DNA of 64,000 nt from M3007 sp965249785 (GCA_965249785.1 CBDFMU010000027.1:186001-250000), one strand, 5' to 3'. Numbered from the stretch's first letter, positions 9,948 through 19,380 are shown. Numbers and translations are program-made. Notes: generated by a model not told the origin, from the sequence alone.

Positions 9948-10043
9948 AGAAGAAGTATAGTAGGCGTTGAGAGGTTGAGAATGTTGAGGTTGTTGAGATA
10001 TCTGATTGTCAGCACATTGCATTTATCTTTCGTTCAAACCCAC

Positions 10044-10072
10044 TTTGCGTTGACTATAAATGGGTAAATTTG
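10044..10072 (+). promoter_or_regulatory. Candidate Bacteroidota-type promoter
   Basis: TTTG at 10044-10047 and TAAATTTG at 10065-10072 are separated by 17 bases, matching the -33 TTTG and -7 TAnnTTTG elements of Bacteroidota. It would drive the transferase gene at 10306, giving a leader of about 225 bases. Prediction from consensus only. Confidence 0.4.
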
Positions 10073-10305
10073 CAAAAAGCAGTAAACAACTAGTAAAGAG
10101 TAATTGGCAAAACTAATGGTTATTTGTAGCGGTTTTGAAGACAAAGACCATATAAAACAATAATTACCCAAAATTTTTCAACTTTTTCCAGTTTCCTGAC
10201 TTATCCAGTTTGATTCTATCAATAGTATAAGAAGTTTTCTATTTGAAAAAAATCCCTTAAAATTGCCGAAACTTCTACCGTCCAGTTGCTTGCTGCGTAT
10301 CCATC

Positions 10306-11076
10306 ATGCAAACCCAACCTACCCTACAACAATTAGACGATGTCATTGACGACCGCGTGGAGATGCAGCGTTTGCACCCGCAGTTGTTCGATGATTATCT
10401 CGCTACTGGATGGCGGCTGCTGGGCAATTCGCTGGTAAGGCACAATTTCTCCGTGTGCCGTCGGCAGATGTGTCGCGCCATTCCACTGCGTATCCGACTG
10501 GAAGATTTCCATTTCTCTAAAAGCCAGCGGCAACTCCTGCGCCGCAATGCGCATTTGGATGTTCGGCGTGGCCCGATCTATTTGACCGACGAAAAAACGA
10601 CCTTATTTGATCGGCATTGCGAACGTTTTGAGGACCGTCGCCCGATGTCTATTCGCTCGTTTCTGGGGCCGAATACCCACCGCGAGCCAGTACCGGGGCA
10701 GGAATGTAGCATCTATATTGAAGGGAATCTGGCTGCCTGTAGTTTTATGCATTTGGGCGAGGAAGGCGTGTCGGCAACCTACTGCTTTTTTGCGCCGGAA
10801 TACCAGGAATACGGTTTAGGCAATTATACTATGCTGCTGGAAATACTCGAATGCCAGCGGCTGGGTATGCGTTATTATTATCATGGCTACTGCAATGATG
10901 TGCCTTCCGGTTTTGATTATAAGTTGAATTTCAACAACTTGGAAGCACTGGACTGGACTACAGGCTGCTGGAATCCACAACTTCGACAACCTGTGCGTCG
11001 CTGGGCAGCTCTGGTGACAGCCGAGGTAGGGGGAGGCCAGGAAGAAGGGGAAAGAGCAGCTGGCAAAGGGCAATAA
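10306..11076 (+). CDS. Arginyl/leucyl-tRNA-protein transferase homologue (ATE/Bpt family)
   Basis: A 256-residue protein matching the ATE/Bpt family, which transfers an amino acid from aminoacyl-tRNA to N-terminal acidic residues and so marks proteins for Clp degradation. Seen are CRRQMCRAIPLRIRLEDFHF followed by SKSQRQLLRRNAHL, the family's signature junction, and in the GNAT-like C-terminal half SIYIEGNLAACSFMHLG, TYCFFAPEYQEYGLGNYTML and MRYYYHGYC. The N-terminal Cys cluster of classical ATE1 is not evident. The last 20 or so residues after VTAEVGG are low-complexity and run into a repeat, so the original stop may have been nearby. Substrate tRNA (Arg or Leu) cannot be decided. Confidence 0.75.
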   Translation: MQTQPTLQQLDDVIDDRVEMQRLHPQLFDDYLATGWRLLGNSLVRHNFSVCRRQMCRAIPLRIRLEDFHFSKSQRQLLRRNAHLDVRRGPIYLTDEKTTLFDRHCERFEDRRPMSIRSFLGPNTHREPVPGQECSIYIEGNLAACSFMHLGEEGVSATYCFFAPEYQEYGLGNYTMLLEILECQRLGMRYYYHGYCNDVPSGFDYKLNFNNLEALDWTTGCWNPQLRQPVRRWAALVTAEVGGGQEEGERAAGKGQ

Positions 11077-11084
11077 AGGAAAAA

Positions 11085-11140
11085 ACAAGAAAAAGGGCAA
11101 CCAGCACTGGAAGTTGCTAATTGCCCTTTATTTTTGCTTC
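11085..11140. terminator. Bidirectional terminator between convergent genes
   Basis: AAAAAGGGCAA (about 11091-11101) pairs with TTGCCCTTTATTTTT (about 11121-11135), giving A- and T-rich flanks on both strands between the rightward transferase gene and the leftward lipoprotein gene. The surrounding 11050-11155 repeats the word GGCAA / TTGCC several times. Confidence 0.6.
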
Positions 11141-11155
11141 TCGCTAGTTGCCTAT

Positions 11156-11935
11156 TTACTTCAGCTTCGCTACGGTCGCCACGGATACTTTTTTCTTCGC
11201 CTGTTCTTCGTCGAAAGGTTTGATAGTAATGCTGATGGTGTGGTTATCATCGGTCAGTTCAGCCAGCGTGTTATCGGCTTTTTTTACCTGACGATCCGGG
11301 AAATGATAGACCTGCTGGTAAGTCATATCGGCAAACATCATTTTCATCATATCCATGCTGCTTTCGGCACCTTCGCTATCTCCACCTTCGCCTTCGTTTT
11401 CAGCCAGGGCTTTTTTCATTTCTCCACCAATGTCGCCGGTGCTGAGCCGTTCAAACGCTTTACCCGTAAACCTGAACACCTCATCGGTTTTGCTGTCGAA
11501 CTTATCTTTGTTAATGATTTTCAACGCACGATTGAGGGCCGCTACGTCCGCAAAATCGAAGGAATAACCAAAAACATAGGTGGTAGTATCGTTTTTTTCC
11601 ACGATGTTAGTGATGCCTTCGACGCCTTTCAGCGTGGTCATTACTGTAGCGAGTTGTTCGCCCATTTGCCCCATCGAATTGTCTTGTTCGTTCGACATAG
11701 CTCCCATCGCGCCATCCATGATAGCCGTGGAATCAGGCTTGGCGGAAGCACTGTCGGGCACCATGCCTTTCATAGATTCCATCATAGATTTTACTTCGCT
11801 CATATCGAGCGTCATCTTGTAGGTACCGTTGCCTTTATCGTGAAAAGTAACATCTTCGACAATGTGCAGGCAACCCGTGAGGGCCATCGTACCGATGGCA
11901 AGGACTGCCAGAAATAGATTTTTCAAATTTTTCAT
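11156..11935 (-). CDS. Lipoprotein of unknown function
   Basis: A 259-residue protein with a lipoprotein signal, LAVLAIGTMALTGCLHIVED (lipobox Cys at residue 22). After the lipobox comes a Met-rich acidic region (MMESMKGMVPDSASAKPD, then MDGAMGAMSNEQDNSMGQMG), and a second Met-rich block near residue 190 (SSMDMMKMMFADMTYQQVYH). The C-terminal half has alternating hydrophobic residues suggesting beta strands ending HTISITIKPFDEEQAKKKVS. I do not recognise a named domain. The general plan resembles envelope lipoproteins that monitor or bind a hydrophobic ligand, but no function is claimed. It has its own presumed promoter (12080-12087) and terminator. Confidence 0.8.
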   Translation of the reverse strand: MKNLKNLFLAVLAIGTMALTGCLHIVEDVTFHDKGNGTYKMTLDMSEVKSMMESMKGMVPDSASAKPDSTAIMDGAMGAMSNEQDNSMGQMGEQLATVMTTLKGVEGITNIVEKNDTTTYVFGYSFDFADVAALNRALKIINKDKFDSKTDEVFRFTGKAFERLSTGDIGGEMKKALAENEGEGGDSEGAESSMDMMKMMFADMTYQQVYHFPDRQVKKADNTLAELTDDNHTISITIKPFDEEQAKKKVSVATVAKLK

Positions 11936-12079
11936 GGACTGAAATAGTGGTTGTGAAAGTAGGTATTGGGTATAAAAGGTTTTTTACCGCCATTTGTTGA
12001 CGGACGCACCACAACGACAAAAGGTTCGCCCACATTATACGAGGACGAATTCTTGCCAATTATCTGACTTTTCCGAGCG

Positions 12080-12087
12080 CAAAGGTA
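12080..12087 (-). promoter_or_regulatory. Candidate -7 box (TACCTTTG)
   Basis: On the minus strand this reads TACCTTTG followed by CG, the common Bacteroidota -7 element. It lies about 145 bases upstream of the lipoprotein start. No convincing -33 TTG is seen at normal spacing. Confidence 0.3.
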
Positions 12088-12187
12088 TGATTGTCGCTGT
12101 TAGACCACGCATATCCGGGCTGGCTTTCTCCACTTTTCGAGTTTGATTGGGGGCCTTTTCAAATTTTTCTTCGACTAAAGACTAGTA

Positions 12188-12925
12188 TTAACGCGATTGG
12201 GCAACAATGACATACGTATCGAAAGCGTAAGAAGCGCGGTCCAGACATTTTAGTACGTCGAAGCCCGTAATTTTGAGGCATAATTCGATCTCGTCTCTGG
12301 TGAAAGCGCGGATAGTAGAATGATCCTCCCCGATCCTGACTGACTCGTCCTGCTGCTCCCGATAAAAAATGGACTGCCAATCGAAGGCCCAGCCGCAAAG
12401 TAGATTTGGTTGCCAAAAACTTTCCCGAAAAAAACGCTGACCATTATACTCAGCCCGGTGAACCACTTTTTGCCCTCCATATATGGCCGGAATAAATCGG
12501 CTGGCATCTATGAAATCAAAGCAAAACAGGCCGCCCGCTTTCAGGTTGTGGCGCACAGCAGCGAAACAGTCATGTAAGTCTTGATTGCTAGGCAAATAAC
12601 TGATGGTGCGCCCGGTCATAATCATAGCATCAGCTGGTTCGGGCAGGTCAAACTGGCGCATATCTGCTTCCACGAAAACACCGTCGGGGTGCTTGCGGCG
12701 GGCTATTTCCAGCATATCGGCACTCAAATCCAGGCCGATGTATGGAAAGCCCGCTTGCGAAAATCGCGAAGCAAGGTGGCCCGTACCGCAGCCAATCTCC
12801 ACTACTGAGCCGCCTTTTTGAGTGTCAAGCAGTTGGGCGTAAAAAGCAAACTCTGCTTCGTAGTCAATAAAAGTTCGGTACATGGCTTCATATACCTCGG
12901 CCAAATCTACGTATAGGTTATTCAT
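12188..12925 (-). CDS. Class I SAM-dependent methyltransferase
   Basis: A 245-residue methyltransferase with motif I VVEIGCGTGHLASRF (about 40-54), the acidic end of strand 2 in YIGLDLSADMLEIAR, motif II around GVFVEADMRQFDLPEPADAM, and LKAGGLFCFDFID as post-motif III. A YDLAEVYEAMY-like N-terminus (residues 4-15) is typical of the small-molecule methyltransferases such as those of the glycine or ubiquinone-like group. The acceptor substrate is unknown. It is a single leftward gene, with about 550 bases of repeat-rich DNA upstream and 250 bases before the lipoprotein gene. Confidence 0.88.
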   Translation of the reverse strand: MNNLYVDLAEVYEAMYRTFIDYEAEFAFYAQLLDTQKGGSVVEIGCGTGHLASRFSQAGFPYIGLDLSADMLEIARRKHPDGVFVEADMRQFDLPEPADAMIMTGRTISYLPSNQDLHDCFAAVRHNLKAGGLFCFDFIDASRFIPAIYGGQKVVHRAEYNGQRFFRESFWQPNLLCGWAFDWQSIFYREQQDESVRIGEDHSTIRAFTRDEIELCLKITGFDVLKCLDRASYAFDTYVIVAQSR

Positions 12926-13000
12926 GCAAATGTAGTAATGGGTTATAGTTAGTTTAGAGAGGTGTAGAAAGGGTTAGTTTTTGATCATCAGTACTTTACC

Positions 13001-13145
13001 ACTACTAATGCGAATCATGGGTTAAAAAGAAGTGCTGATTTTCAGGTGATTAGTGACCAGACCTGACAGGTTTCAAAAACCTGTCAGGTCTAAGTGCTTA
13101 ACATTCACATACTTACTCAGCCAAACCCACGATTCGGACTACTAT
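13001..13145 (+). repeat. MITE-like dispersed element, copy A
   Basis: An approximately 145 bp element with imperfect terminal inverted repeats (left TAATGCGAATCATGGGTT, right AACCCACGATTCGGACTA) and a central perfect hairpin at 13060-13090 (GACCTGACAGG...CCTGTCAGGTC). The internal words GCTGATTTTCAGGT and CTTAACATTCACATACTTA recur at 30671-30814 and 55594-55733 in the same orientation. Confidence 0.75.
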
Positions 13146-13214
13146 ATTATACCTCCTAGGTGTCAAAAAGCTTACAGGATGTATCTATCTTTTGTTAAAA
13201 TAAATATCTGTTCG

Positions 13215-13323
13215 TTGCAAACCGCGTAGCGGTGGCATTATAATGTCACCGCTACGCGGTTCTACGTCTTTATGCGCTGTACCTTTTTTTGCTTCTGGAA
13301 TGTCACCGCTACGCGGTTTGCGC
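13215..13323. repeat. Cluster of CGCGTAGCGG palindromes
   Basis: Three arms of one about 20-base unit: AACCGCGTAGCGGTGGCATT at 13219-13239, its complement AATGTCACCGCTACGCGGTT at 13242-13261, and a second complement at 13299-13319. The first arm can pair with either complement, so alternative hairpins are possible. REP-like; together with copy A of the MITE-like element it fills the 12926-13472 gap, in which I see no gene. Confidence 0.8.
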
Positions 13324-13472
13324 TAAACAGCTATTAAGCCTGATGAAAAAGATGCGCCACACTTTTCTGAACACCCTCCATTTATGAACCAACACTAAGT
13401 CCAATACGTTCCTCGCGGAAAGTACTTTCTATCCTATTTTGCGCCAAAATTTTCAACATCCAGCCAACCCGT

Positions 13473-14027
13473 ATGGTGCAGATCACACAAGCCAAAACCA
13501 CCGAAGACCTGCTGGGCATCCTGCATCTGCAGCAGCAAAACCTGGCCGTCCACCTGTCGCCCGAAGAGGCTCTGGCGCAAGGTTTTGTGACCATCGTTCA
13601 CGACCTCGACATCCTGCGGCGCATGAACGATGCGGCCCCGCATACCATCGCCAAAGACGGCGAGCGAGTGGTGGGCTATGCACTCACGACGCTCCCGCAG
13701 TTTCGCGCTGCCATCCCTTTTTTGGAGTCGCTCTTCGAGCGGCTCGACCATTTGCAGTGGCACGAAAAGCCTTTTCTGAAAGTTAATTATTTTGTCATGG
13801 GCCAGGTTTGCGTGGCGAAAGATTATCGGGGCATGGGCATTTTCGATCGGCTTTATCAGGGGTTGAAAGAATTCCATGCCGAACGGTTTGAGATGGTCGT
13901 CACCGATATATCCAGCCGAAATACGCGTTCCCTTCGGGCGCACGAGCGGGTTGGGTTTGAGGTGCTGCAAGAATTTGCCGTGGAGGGCGGGGAAGTTTGG
14001 GTGATTGTAGGCTGGGGACTGAAATAA
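13473..14027 (+). CDS. GNAT family N-acetyltransferase
   Basis: A 184-residue GNAT protein. The acetyl-CoA pyrophosphate-binding motif A is VAKDYRGMGIFDRLYQG (about 110-126), preceded by the beta-4 strand KVNYFVMGQVCV, and followed by MVVTDISSRNTRSLRAHERVGF, the typical motif B in which N, S and H lead to ERVGF. The N-terminal ITQAKTTEDLLGILHLQQQN fits an alpha-1 helix. The acceptor is not predictable. It starts with GTG or the ATG at 13473 (MVQIT) directly after the repeat-rich gap, and a purine-rich GGCAA-word tract follows its stop. Confidence 0.85.
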   Translation: MVQITQAKTTEDLLGILHLQQQNLAVHLSPEEALAQGFVTIVHDLDILRRMNDAAPHTIAKDGERVVGYALTTLPQFRAAIPFLESLFERLDHLQWHEKPFLKVNYFVMGQVCVAKDYRGMGIFDRLYQGLKEFHAERFEMVVTDISSRNTRSLRAHERVGFEVLQEFAVEGGEVWVIVGWGLK

Positions 14028-14120
14028 AAATAGGTAAATGGCAAAAGGCAAGAAGCGAAAGGAAAGAGACAAATTAACAATGCAATTTATTGAATTTCAA
14101 GCAATTGATGGTTTTTACAT

Positions 14121-14606
14121 TTATACTGCTAATTCTTTTTTGTAGAAAATCGTGTCTACCGCCATACGGGGGAAATTCTCAGGTAATTCTGCTTGCGCAA
14201 TTTCTATAAATCCATTGCGGACATAAAACCGCCGCGCCGCCGCCAGCCTTTCAATAGTACCCAGGAAAATGGATTGTATGGCTCTTTCCGTACTCCATTG
14301 GAGCAGCGTTTCCCAGAGCAGTTGGGCAGTGCCATGTTCCCGCCCACGAAAATCACGGTGGACGAACATTTTTCGCAAGGCCAGCTTATTATCGCCAAAG
14401 TCAATGGCCGCTATGGTGCCGATCACTTTTCCTTCGTGCAGCGCGATCCAGAAATTGCCCTTGCCTTGTTGATACACTACTGGAATCTGCTCCAGATCGG
14501 GCTGGTCTTGCCGGGTAACTGGCACCTGGAATTCCCCAATTTGGATGCTCAGGATTAGATTAATGACCTCTTCGGTGTACGATGGGGTGAAGGGCTGAAT
14601 AATCAT
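14121..14606 (-). CDS. GNAT family N-acetyltransferase
   Basis: A 161-residue GNAT. Motif A reads FVHRDFRGREHGTAQLLWE, with the R-x-x-x-x-G-T-A phosphate loop, after the strand GTIAAIDFGDNKLALRKM; the C-terminal segment RLAAARRFYVRNGFIEIAQ is motif B. The downstream ending AVDTIFYKKEL is common in small GNATs. I start at ATG 14606 (IIQPFTPSYTEEVINLIL) because the 13 residues before it are unlike any GNAT start. Function on a small amine is likely but unspecified. It lies convergent with the preceding GNAT, and the two are not close paralogues. Confidence 0.85.
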   Translation of the reverse strand: MIIQPFTPSYTEEVINLILSIQIGEFQVPVTRQDQPDLEQIPVVYQQGKGNFWIALHEGKVIGTIAAIDFGDNKLALRKMFVHRDFRGREHGTAQLLWETLLQWSTERAIQSIFLGTIERLAAARRFYVRNGFIEIAQAELPENFPRMAVDTIFYKKELAV

Positions 14607-14666
14607 GACAGGGGGTGCTAATATTAGTAGAGACGTTGCAAACAACGTCTCTACTAATTAATCAAA

Positions 14667-17444
14667 CTAGAACCGAATAGACAACTGCGCATTAAATGTG
14701 CGGCCCAGTTGGCTGAATTGTGAGCCATTATAGCCCAGAATATCGTAACGGCCACTGAAGCCTAAAAAGCCCCGAAGCAGACTTTTATCCGCCTGATCGG
14801 CGATGGCGCGCGCACCTTCATCATCAATGGCTACCAAGTCCCATTTGGGCAACACATCCAACAGGTTGTTACAGTTCAGGGTCAGCGAAATTTTATCCGT
14901 AAAGCCGTACGTCACGCTCAAATCCGTCACTACCGCCGGATCAAACTCAGCCTTAATATGGTTCATAATAGCCCCGCCATTGTCCAAATCCTGGAAGCGG
15001 GTAGGTCCAAACAAGGTATTATTCAGGCCAAAGGAAAATTTGCCAAGGGTATAATCAAGCCCCAGGATAGACTTATACTCTGGGCGACTCTCCGTCAGCA
15101 GCGACCTAATTTGCGCATTCAAAATACTCGAACCGGCAGCTTTAATGGCTGGTGGATCAGTAGGCGAACCCACAATCTCATTTTCGAGAATGAAATTGCC
15201 CGCGAGATTGACGTTCAATTTACCATCGCCCAAGGCTAAGTTGCGGTAAGCGAGCACATAGTCGAGGCCGGAAGTATTGGTTTCAATACCATTGATAAAG
15301 AACTGGATGGTTCTTACGCCTGCATTGGAGAGGATCATGCCGAGTGTGCTGGTCGGGTCGCTCGAAGAAATGGAGGAACTGTATACAATGCGGTCTTTCA
15401 CGTTGATCTTGAAATAGTCCAGCGAGAAGCTGAAATTCTTGCTCAGGTTGAGACCCACCCCGAGGGAAATGTTGTTGGACTTTTCAGGTTTCAAGCTCGG
15501 AATACCCAAGGCACGGGCCTGTGCGCTGCGATTGTTGAAAAGACCCGACAATTGGATGGTACCACCCACGAACGCCGCCTGTACAGATTGTGCATAAATC
15601 TGGTGCAGGGTGGGTGCGCGAAAGCCCGTGGAATACGAGCCGCGCAGCACCACTTTATCATTAATCAGTTTGTAGCGCGAGGAAACTTTATAAACATTGG
15701 CACTGCCAAAGTCGCTATAGTTCTCGGTGCGGAAAGTACCATTGATCAGGAAATCTTTGGTGATGTCGTAGCTCAAATCCACATAACCGCCCAGGTTGAA
15801 GCGACTGTTGACCCCAGCGTTGGTGGCATTGATGCCCGGAAACGAGTTGGAACCTTCGCCGGAGTAAGAGGCGGTGTCGCCCGCGAAAATCGTGTAGGAT
15901 TCGGAGCGAGCCTCTCCACCAAAAGCGACGACAAAATTATCAGTCACGGCTTTGGACACGTCAATATTAGTCACCACGTGGCTGAAGCCGTAGCCGCCCG
16001 GCTTGAAGCGGGTCGGGCTGGCAGTTCCCAAAGTCCGATTCACCGTGTTGTCTACTGTATATCGTTGCTGATTGCCGCCCAGGGTAAGGCTAAGGTCGCT
16101 TTTCCAGCCATTATGTTCATTCCTAGCCCCGACGGTCATATTATAATCGGTCAAGTCGCCTTCAAAAGTCGGCAAATAACCGATGTAGCCTTTATACAGG
16201 TCAACATTATCTCCCGGAAAAGCTAAGGTCGCTTCGGTGAGATAGTTTTTGCCGCCATTGTCGGTGGGGCTATGGAGCAGGCCCCGATCCTGGCGCCAGT
16301 AAGGCGGGCGGAAGTTAGCATCACTGAATACTTTTTTGGTCACGTAAGCGGCATTGGCGTACACCAGTGCATTTTCCCCGACAGGAATGCCCGTGTTGAT
16401 CTCAAATCTGGCTGCACTCACTTCTCCCGTGCCGTTGATGTTACCTGCCGTTGGATAGTCATGCAAGTAATTGGTAATCAAGGCATTTTGTGCTGGCGAA
16501 CCACCAAAAGTAGCGATTTCGGTTGGCACGTCTACTTTCCCGGAACGGACGGCATTGTTTTGCTGGGTAAAGTTCAGGGTGTAATTTACGAAACCCCGGT
16601 CGCCGAAATTGGCTCCGCTGTTGTACGACACCCCATAGTTTTCCCCATCGCCTTTACCAGTGACACCGGCGGTCAGGTTAAGGGTGGAGTATTCAAAACG
16701 GTCTTTCAAAATAACGTTCATCACCCCCGCGATGGCATCGGAGCCGTATTGGGCGGAAGCACCGTCGCGCAGAATTTCCACGCGCTGGATGGCATCGGTT
16801 GGAATGGCAGACAGGTCAACGCCCGTCTCACCGCGACCGGGCGAGAACTGCACATAGAGCAGCGAACTCAGGTTTTTGCGCTTGCCATTGATCAGCACGA
16901 GGGTCCGGCTGGGACCCATGTTGCGGATTTCGTAGGGATCGAGCAGCGTAGTGGCGTCGTTTACAGGGGTATTTACCGAGTTAAAGGAAGGTACGCGGTA
17001 TTGCAGTGCTTTATCGAAAGAATTCTGACCCGTAGCCACCAATTCCCGGGCCGACAACACGTCAATCGGCAGTGGCGAATCGGTGATGGTGCGCTGGCTG
17101 CTGCGGCTACCTGTGCTGATCACTACCTCGCCCAAGGTGTTGACATCCACATCCAGCATGACCGTCATGGAGCCAGAAGCCGGAATATCCATTTCCTGGG
17201 TAAGATAGCCAGTGGAGGTAAAGCTCAGGGTAGTGGCTTTCGCGGGTACCTCAAAGCTGAATTTGCCATCCAGGCCAGTGGTGCCCCCGCCACTGGCACC
17301 TTTGATGCGGATGGTTACGCCGGGTATGGTGGAGCCGTCAGATTTATCAGTTACTACGCCAGTAACGCGAGTTTGCGCCAGTGCAGTCGCCGATAGGAGC
17401 AGCACAAAGCAAAAGGTGAGGAAAGTGTGTAGGTGCTTAATCAT
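14667..17444 (-). CDS. TonB-dependent outer membrane receptor
   Basis: A 925-residue receptor. A signal peptide (1-23, ending ATALAQ) is followed by a carboxypeptidase-like regulatory domain (about 25-105, VTGVVTDKSDGSTIPGVTIR), then the plug domain (about 115-250) with IDVLSARELVATGQNSFDKA, RTLVLINGKR and AIQRVEILRDGASAQYGSDA, and a long beta-barrel ending in the aromatic SIRF typical of the BAM signal. It imports a large nutrient or chelate using TonB energy. It is not a SusC: the SusC plug insertions and a SusD neighbour are missing. The cargo is unknown. It is immediately downstream of the delta-60 repeat gene and upstream of the GNAT. Confidence 0.93.
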   Translation of the reverse strand: MIKHLHTFLTFCFVLLLSATALAQTRVTGVVTDKSDGSTIPGVTIRIKGASGGGTTGLDGKFSFEVPAKATTLSFTSTGYLTQEMDIPASGSMTVMLDVDVNTLGEVVISTGSRSSQRTITDSPLPIDVLSARELVATGQNSFDKALQYRVPSFNSVNTPVNDATTLLDPYEIRNMGPSRTLVLINGKRKNLSSLLYVQFSPGRGETGVDLSAIPTDAIQRVEILRDGASAQYGSDAIAGVMNVILKDRFEYSTLNLTAGVTGKGDGENYGVSYNSGANFGDRGFVNYTLNFTQQNNAVRSGKVDVPTEIATFGGSPAQNALITNYLHDYPTAGNINGTGEVSAARFEINTGIPVGENALVYANAAYVTKKVFSDANFRPPYWRQDRGLLHSPTDNGGKNYLTEATLAFPGDNVDLYKGYIGYLPTFEGDLTDYNMTVGARNEHNGWKSDLSLTLGGNQQRYTVDNTVNRTLGTASPTRFKPGGYGFSHVVTNIDVSKAVTDNFVVAFGGEARSESYTIFAGDTASYSGEGSNSFPGINATNAGVNSRFNLGGYVDLSYDITKDFLINGTFRTENYSDFGSANVYKVSSRYKLINDKVVLRGSYSTGFRAPTLHQIYAQSVQAAFVGGTIQLSGLFNNRSAQARALGIPSLKPEKSNNISLGVGLNLSKNFSFSLDYFKINVKDRIVYSSSISSSDPTSTLGMILSNAGVRTIQFFINGIETNTSGLDYVLAYRNLALGDGKLNVNLAGNFILENEIVGSPTDPPAIKAAGSSILNAQIRSLLTESRPEYKSILGLDYTLGKFSFGLNNTLFGPTRFQDLDNGGAIMNHIKAEFDPAVVTDLSVTYGFTDKISLTLNCNNLLDVLPKWDLVAIDDEGARAIADQADKSLLRGFLGFSGRYDILGYNGSQFSQLGRTFNAQLSIRF

Positions 17445-17807
17445 ACGAAAAGGTTAAAAGTTAATAAATTTCTTATTTCGGAATTAAGGCAAAAGTGGAA
17501 ATTACTTTTGAGTCAAACCCAAAAAGGGGAAATTTTTTTCTCCTTTAACTTCTTTCAGCGAAATAAGGTAATAGCTGGCTGCCAGATTACTTTTCGTTTT
17601 TCAAATCAATATTGTGCGACGTGCCTAAGCACTGCCAAGGCCAGTGGCCTACCGTTTGTGTTCAACAAATTTTCTATTGATTTCCAGCACTTGGTATGGC
17701 GGTGCTATAAACAGCATGGCATTTATCCATCGGCGCAGCCGGAAACCATTGGCTACCGCCAAAATCGTTACTTGATAACAAATGCCTGTATGGCTAGCTA
17801 GCCAGTT
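17445..17807. other. Gap between TonB receptor gene and T9SS gene
   Basis: About 360 bases with no gene I can support. The part next to 17445 presumably carries the leftward promoter for the receptor. A 122-codon rightward frame crosses it but has no recognisable composition or homology. No repeat was found. Confidence 0.4.
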
Positions 17808-19380
17808 TTACATCTTTATCAGGCGCGCTATTTGCTGCTCTTTCCCAACTTTAAAGATCAAAATACAGGTGCCATTTGGTGTTTCGCTTCCCAAATGTAT
17901 TGTTTTTTGGTGTAGACCGGCAGCCACGAAAGTGGGTGGAATAATCGTTTGAAGGAACTTCCCTTGCCAATCATATAAATCGCAGTGTACTTCGCCCGAT
18001 TCTTCTTGTGTCCATGATAAGTTGGCACTTTCGCTTACTGGATTGGGCGAGCATTGAAGTTGAAAGTCGCTTACAGGGATTTCTGGCAAACCAACTGGAA
18101 GGTCGTTCAGATAGCGCCACAGCACTATTTTATGTTTGAGATTGCTCGCATGAATAATTTTTCCATCTGGCTGGAGCATAAGGTCACCGTCTTCCAAGCC
18201 GTATTCATAAGCTGGAGTTTTCACTTGCCCGTTATTCCCAAAAGTGGAGTCGAGGGAACCATTGCTATTATAACGCAGCACTAAAAATGGCCCTGTATTG
18301 ACATTATTACTAGGCGAAATAGAATCCTTGCTTTCTGCACCAACTAATATTTTGCCATTGGGCTGCGGTACAATAGAGCGTGCAACATCCGAGGTGCCAA
18401 AATCTGCATACACTACTCCATTTGTGCCAAAAGCGACATCCAAACTTCCATTGGGAAGGAGCCTAAAGAGCGTAATATGGAAGTGTATTTGCTGTCGGAA
18501 ACCGCTAAACACGATTTTTTGGTCATCTTGAACGGCTACTGCCAGTGTACCTTCTATCCCGATTGTAGCTCCAAAGATAAACGCGCCCTGGGTAGCGAAG
18601 GATTGGTCAATAGTGCCATCAGTGTTAAAGCGGATAATTTCTATTCTGGAACTAAAGGTTCTGTTATTCCCAGCCGCCACAATTTTTCCATCGGCCTGGA
18701 GTGCTAACGACCGTATTTCCTCTACATTTTCAATGCCTTGGAAAAAATCAGCGATTGCGGTGCCTCCTGCCCCAAAAGCCGGGCGTTCCATCTGGAAGGA
18801 GTTGTACTAAAAAGAAATTAGAAGAGCTGCCGAAATCTGTATTATAAGTGGTGCCTCCGAGTAATATATTGCCATCTGGCTTTATTAGTATTGCATAGAA
18901 AGCAGCACTGTCCCAATTATCAAGCACCACTATTCCGCCCTGCCCAAAACTGGAGTCTAATTCACCATCGATATCTAAACGGGCGACAAAGGCAGTGTAA
19001 GCAGGCGTACTCATACTGCCAATCACTATTATTTTTCCCTCTGTGGTTAGGGCAATTTTGTTGATTTCGCCAGAGCTGCCTAAGTCTATTGGCTGCGTCT
19101 GCCCATTCGTTCCATAAGTAGCGTCGTCCGAACCGTCTGGTAGCAAACGGGTTACCATCATCTTTCGATTCCCACCAGTCAGTTCATACTCATAGCTCGC
19201 CAGGATAATTTTCCCATCAGGCAACAACACCGTATAGCCACCATGATAAATCTTGCTGGAGTCTTCGATAAGGACTTTGCCGTCCTGGCCAAAACCGAGA
19301 TCAGGCGTGCCTGGATTTTGCCCCATTAATAGAAGGGGGGCGGCGCAGAAAACGGAAATGAATAGTAAAATACGTTTCAT
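17808..19380 (-). pseudogene. T9SS-sorted delta-60 repeat protein, one-base frameshift
   Basis: A secreted protein with signal peptide (ILLFISVFCAAPLLLMGQ) and several delta-60 (beta-propeller-like) repeats of the form LDSSFGQGGIVVL...AILIKPDGNILLGG, then a C-terminal T9SS type A sorting domain (FQLQCSPNPVSESANLSWTQ ... GTCILIFKVGKEQQIARLIK). The first frame (18748-19380) runs LVQLLPDGTP and then leaves the repeat; the second (17808-18791) resumes with AFGAGGTAIADFFQG. Removing one base in the CCGGG at about 18779-18783 joins them into a 523-residue protein. Delta-60 proteins are found on bacterial surfaces with unknown binding roles. A decayed paralogue lies at 24073-25743 and a tail fragment at 20452-20536. 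Confidence 0.88.

Noticed and set aside
16272..17396. 374-codon rightward frame opposite the TonB receptor
   Set aside because: Antisense of the signal, carboxypeptidase-like and plug domains, which are clearly real.
17433..17801. 122-codon rightward frame between the TonB and delta-60 genes
   Set aside because: No homology pattern, unusual Phe/Lys/Cys composition, and it overlaps the receptor start.
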